Shown in pieces: positions 61,256 to 64,000 of a stretch of 64,000 nucleotides of DNA. Source of the DNA: Sphagnum magellanicum (lineage: Eukaryota > Streptophyta > Sphagnopsida > Sphagnales > Sphagnaceae). The position numbers and the translations under genes were made by a program. Below the pieces are notes generated by a model. The model made no database searches. It worked only from the letters and a program-made list of their open reading frames with translations, and was not told the DNA's origin. The number at the start of each line of letters is the position of its first letter. Position 1 is the stretch's first letter. The stretch covers positions 13,008,026 to 13,072,025 of the forward strand of contig CM038924.1 in assembly GCA_021904315.1 (NCBI GenBank), read 5' to 3'.

Positions 61256-62188
61256 CCTCTTTCCTTCTTCAGATCTTTGCATCATTGGCAATAGCTGAAT
61301 TTGCTTCCCCCCCTCCCCCCCCAGTTATGCAAATATGTGATGAATTTGTGCCACAAAGTATGTAGCTGAATTTTGTTGTGTACAGCAAAGTGGAGAAAGA
61401 GAAGGCTGCACAGACAGACAGACAGACAGACAGAGAAGTGAGAGATTCTTTTGTTGTTGCTGAATTGTCTCAAAGCAAGGAAGCAAAGTAGTAGTAGTAG
61501 TAGTAGTAGTAGAAGAGAGAAACAGAAGAAGAGAGCTTGCTTCCACGCCTTTGCTCTTCAGCTTCCTTTGCTGAAGTAAGAAGAAGAGGAAGAGATGGGT
61601 TTTTGGAGTTTTGGTTTTCTTGTGATCAGCTTGGATAGTTGATCTGTAGTCACAGTTTGTTGAATTTCTGAGAGACATAGACACAGACATAGAGATTTGG
61701 AGAGAGAGAGAGAGAGTTATGGACCGGATCACTGTTTGGGGAGGGAGAGAGGGAGGGTACAGAAGAGATTTTGGAGCTGCTGCTGCTGCTTCTTCTTCTT
61801 CTCTTCTAGGCAATGTGCAGAAGATCCTTGGAGATTGTCATGTTGCTCCTGTGAGAAATTCTGAAGCTGGAGAGCTTACAAGAAGGAACCTTCTCCTCCT
61901 CCGGAAGCAGCAGAGCAGAACAGATCAGATCAGCCAGTGATGAAGCACGAGACGACGACCCCAATGGCATCTCCACATCACTGATGGACTACCACCAGCT
62001 GCAAAGCATCAGACAGAGCCACAGAGAGAGAGGACAGGGGATTTCAGAAAGAAACTGCAGCAGATTTCGTCCTCTCACAGACAGAGCTAGCAGTAGCAGC
62101 AGCAATCTGTGATGCTGCAAAGCAGCTCCCAAGAGATTTCAATAGTTGAGAAGAACTCTAGAACTTCATCATCATCAGCATCATCCTC
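60801..62188 (+). promoter_or_regulatory. Microsatellite-rich upstream region / leader of the ATL gene
   Basis: Contains (GA)n at 60938-60961, (AGA)n near 61105-61125, (CT)n at 61213-61250, C7/C8 runs at 61305-61322, (CAGA)n at 61412-61432, (GTA)n at 61489-61512, (GA)n at 61697-61714 and CTG/CTT triplets at 61777-61800. GA/CT tracts of this kind are typical of plant promoters and 5' leaders. An open frame at 61719-61940 (73 codons) ends about 250 bases before the ATL start and could be an upstream ORF if the leader is that long. Confidence 0.45.
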
Positions 62189-63679
62189 ATGGCCTCTGTG
62201 AGGAATTACCCCCCACCATTTGTGTCAATGGGAAACGCATTCTTCAGCAGCAGCTACCAAGAAGGCGACATGATGAGCAACAACAACAACAACCACCATA
62301 GTTCGCAGCAGCAGCAGGAGGAATCCAGCCAGCTCGTGAAGAGCAAGATCATGGTGGTGGCAGTTGCAGTGCTGTTTGCAGCAGTGGTGTTCATCATTTG
62401 CCTGCACATCTACGCCAAATGGTTCTGGCGTCACCAGGGCGCCGTTCTGGGCATGACCAGGTCAAGCTCCTCCTGGAGAAGAAGAAGAAGACAAGTAGCT
62501 TCTCGTCCTCCTCAGAGCATCATTCTCGACCCCCTCGCTGCTGCTGATCACGACCCACAGCAGCAACATCTCTTCCTTCTCCACAGCATGGGTCTGGACA
62601 AGACGGTGGTGGAATCCCTGCCCACTTTCGTTTACAAGAAAGCGGTTTTCCCGCAAGAGATTGCAGACATGTCTGAGTCTTTGTCTCAGCTGCAACAGCA
62701 GGAGCTGGAGTGTGCTGTTTGTCTAGAGGAGTTCGAGGAGAATGAGATGGTTCGCACTCTCCCCAAGTGTGCTCACTGTTATCATGTGGAGTGCATCGAC
62801 ATGTGGCTGTACTCTCATTCCAATTGCCCTCTCTGTCGAGCCTCAGCTCGACCCAATGGCCCAGCAGGAGCAGCCCAGAAACAACGACACTCATCTGCTG
62901 CGCTTGGTGCCGCTGTAGAAGACGAAGCAGCTGCTGATCCAGAGAATGCTGCGGTTGCTGCAACACCACAAGGTGATCAGCAGCTTCAAAGCAGCTCAAG
63001 AACCCTGGATCTCAACTTGGGTCTTTCTGGATCATCTCTTGCTAGAGCTTCTTCAACGACTCCTCATGAAGACGAAACCCTTGCAGCTGCTGCTGCTGTT
63101 ACTGCTGCAGGAGGAGGATCCGCACCCACAACAACGGATCCATCAGCAACAACAACAGGGACTGCCAAGTCTTTGCGGAACATCATTCCGTCCAATGTGT
63201 TGCTGCTCTTCTGGGGTAGTGGCATGGTGGATTCGACCACCTCAATGCAGCGGGAAGGTGCAAGCCAGCAGCAATTAGGAGGAGGAGCAGGAGTTGTTGC
63301 AGTTGCTGCAACTGCAAGCGGCAGAAGATCATTATCATCAGCTGCTGCTGCAGCAACAACCACTATCGGAGTGCAAGCTCCTTTCCATGTAGTCATAGAC
63401 ATACCTAGAAGAGGAGGAGGTGGTGGTGGTGGCTCCTCCTCAAGTGCAGAGCCTCCTCTTCTTCCTCCTTCAAGCTCTCCTTTCTCCTCTTCGTCCACTC
63501 CCAAGTCCGCCATGGCTCGCTTCCCCAGCTTGAGACGCCTTCTCAGCCGAGGCAAGACTGTTGCAGCACCACCACCATCACCACCAAGCTCCTCTTCTTC
63601 CTCCCCACCTTCTTCTGATTTCCCTACAGATTTAGAGCAAGCTCCAGCTCCATCTCCATCACCAACTGCACAGTCCTAA
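62189..63679 (+). CDS. ATL-type RING-H2 E3 ubiquitin ligase
   Basis: Intronless 496-residue membrane-anchored E3 ligase of the ATL family, which passes ubiquitin from an E2 to target proteins; plant members act in defence, hormone and carbon/nitrogen responses. The order is a polar N-terminus with Asn/Gln runs; one membrane helix (about 54-76, [20 protein letters not shown]); a basic RRRRR stretch; the hallmark GLD at 135-137 followed by LPTFVYK; and a RING-H2 finger with ligands C175, C178, C194, H196, H199, C202, C213 and C216. P192 and W206 are at the conserved positions. All eight metal ligands are present, so it should be active. The C-terminal 280 residues are low-complexity Ala, Ser, Gly, Thr and Pro tracts with a conserved-looking [13 protein letters not shown] near 455. 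Single-exon structure is usual for ATL genes. Which ATL it corresponds to cannot be decided by eye. Confidence 0.93.
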   Translation: MASVRNYPPPFVSMGNAFFSSSYQEGDMMSNNNNNHHSSQQQQEESSQLVKSKIMVVAVAVLFAAVVFIICLHIYAKWFWRHQGAVLGMTRSSSSWRRRRRQVASRPPQSIILDPLAAADHDPQQQHLFLLHSMGLDKTVVESLPTFVYKKAVFPQEIADMSESLSQLQQQELECAVCLEEFEENEMVRTLPKCAHCYHVECIDMWLYSHSNCPLCRASARPNGPAGAAQKQRHSSAALGAAVEDEAAADPENAAVAATPQGDQQLQSSSRTLDLNLGLSGSSLARASSTTPHEDETLAAAAAVTAAGGGSAPTTTDPSATTTGTAKSLRNIIPSNVLLLFWGSGMVDSTTSMQREGASQQQLGGGAGVVAVAATASGRRSLSSAAAAATTTIGVQAPFHVVIDIPRRGGGGGGGSSSSAEPPLLPPSSSPFSSSSTPKSAMARFPSLRRLLSRGKTVAAPPPSPPSSSSSSPPSSDFPTDLEQAPAPSPSPTAQS

Positions 63680-64000
63680 CTTAAACCATAATTTGCAGCA
63701 AGCAAGCAAATTAGGTCAAAGTATGAGGATCATCCTGTTGCAATTCCCTTGGAGCTTCTTCTTGATGGAACACATGAAGAGCCAGATCTAAATCCAGATT
63801 GAATTCATTTGAGGAAGGAAGCCAGGAGGAGTGGGTGCAGTCAGAACTGAGCTCTGGATCATGAGGAGGAGGAAATACGGATCAATAAATGAAGATTGCA
63901 TTCAAGGGGTCTAGCAGCTTTTGCTGGAGGAAGGAGCTTGGTGAATGAATGAATTTTGTTGTGTGCGCTTGCATGCATGATGGTTTCAAGCAAGCTCAAG
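63680..64000 (+). other. 3' UTR of the ATL gene
   Basis: Begins after the TAA at 63677-63679. A possible polyadenylation signal AATAAA is at 63884-63889. No other gene is visible before the window ends. Confidence 0.6.

Overview
This window is nuclear DNA of a land plant. The genes have short GT-AG introns and N-terminal organelle-targeting extensions. The products are plant-specific: a plastid NDH-complex subunit, a ureide permease and an ATL-type RING-H2 ligase. Plant-type TTTAGGG telomere-like motifs recur. Long AT-rich intergenic stretches with decayed transposons suggest a medium-to-large genome. A seed-free vascular plant such as a fern fits, but that is an inference from gene style and transposon content.

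Layout: (1) 0.67-3.1 kb, plus strand, a small SAM-domain protein gene. (2) 4.0-6.3 kb, plus, ndhT/CRRJ, a J-domain subunit of the chloroplast NADH dehydrogenase-like complex. (3) 6.3-16 kb, AT-rich, with a fossil Helitron-type element at about 12.8-15.9 kb (Helitron N-terminal region, PIF1-like helicase, possible endonuclease-like C-terminus). (4) 16.4-17.0 kb, a roughly 55-bp minisatellite just upstream of a seven-exon ureide permease gene (17.7-21.0 kb, plus). (5) 25.2-29.0 kb, minus, a ten-exon PLP enzyme of the D-cysteine desulfhydrase / ACC-deaminase-like family. (6) 35.5-41.3 kb, plus, a fifteen-exon plastid dihydroxy-acid dehydratase gene, with a palindromic motif cluster upstream and a 49-bp minisatellite in intron 2. 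(7) 41.3-48.8 kb, intergenic with small tandem duplications. (8) 48.8-53.6 kb, a 148-bp tandem repeat whose last copy is split by an essentially full-length 4.5-kb LINE on the minus strand. (9) 53.6-60.8 kb, AT-rich intergenic. (10) 62.2-63.7 kb, plus, an intronless ATL RING-H2 ubiquitin ligase with a microsatellite-rich leader.

The genes do not form a pathway cluster. They are unrelated housekeeping or regulatory genes: branched-chain amino-acid synthesis, sulfur amino-acid catabolism, photosynthetic electron flow, nitrogenous-base transport and ubiquitination. Exon models were built by hand from splice signals, phase continuity and recalled family conservation. Phase closes for all five spliced genes, but the exon 2/3 junction of the SAM gene is weak. 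I found no tRNA, rRNA, CRISPR or prokaryotic features, and no convincing evidence of a wholly new system. The most unusual items are the Helitron fossil, the LINE nested in a tandem repeat, and the repeats lying inside or beside genes.
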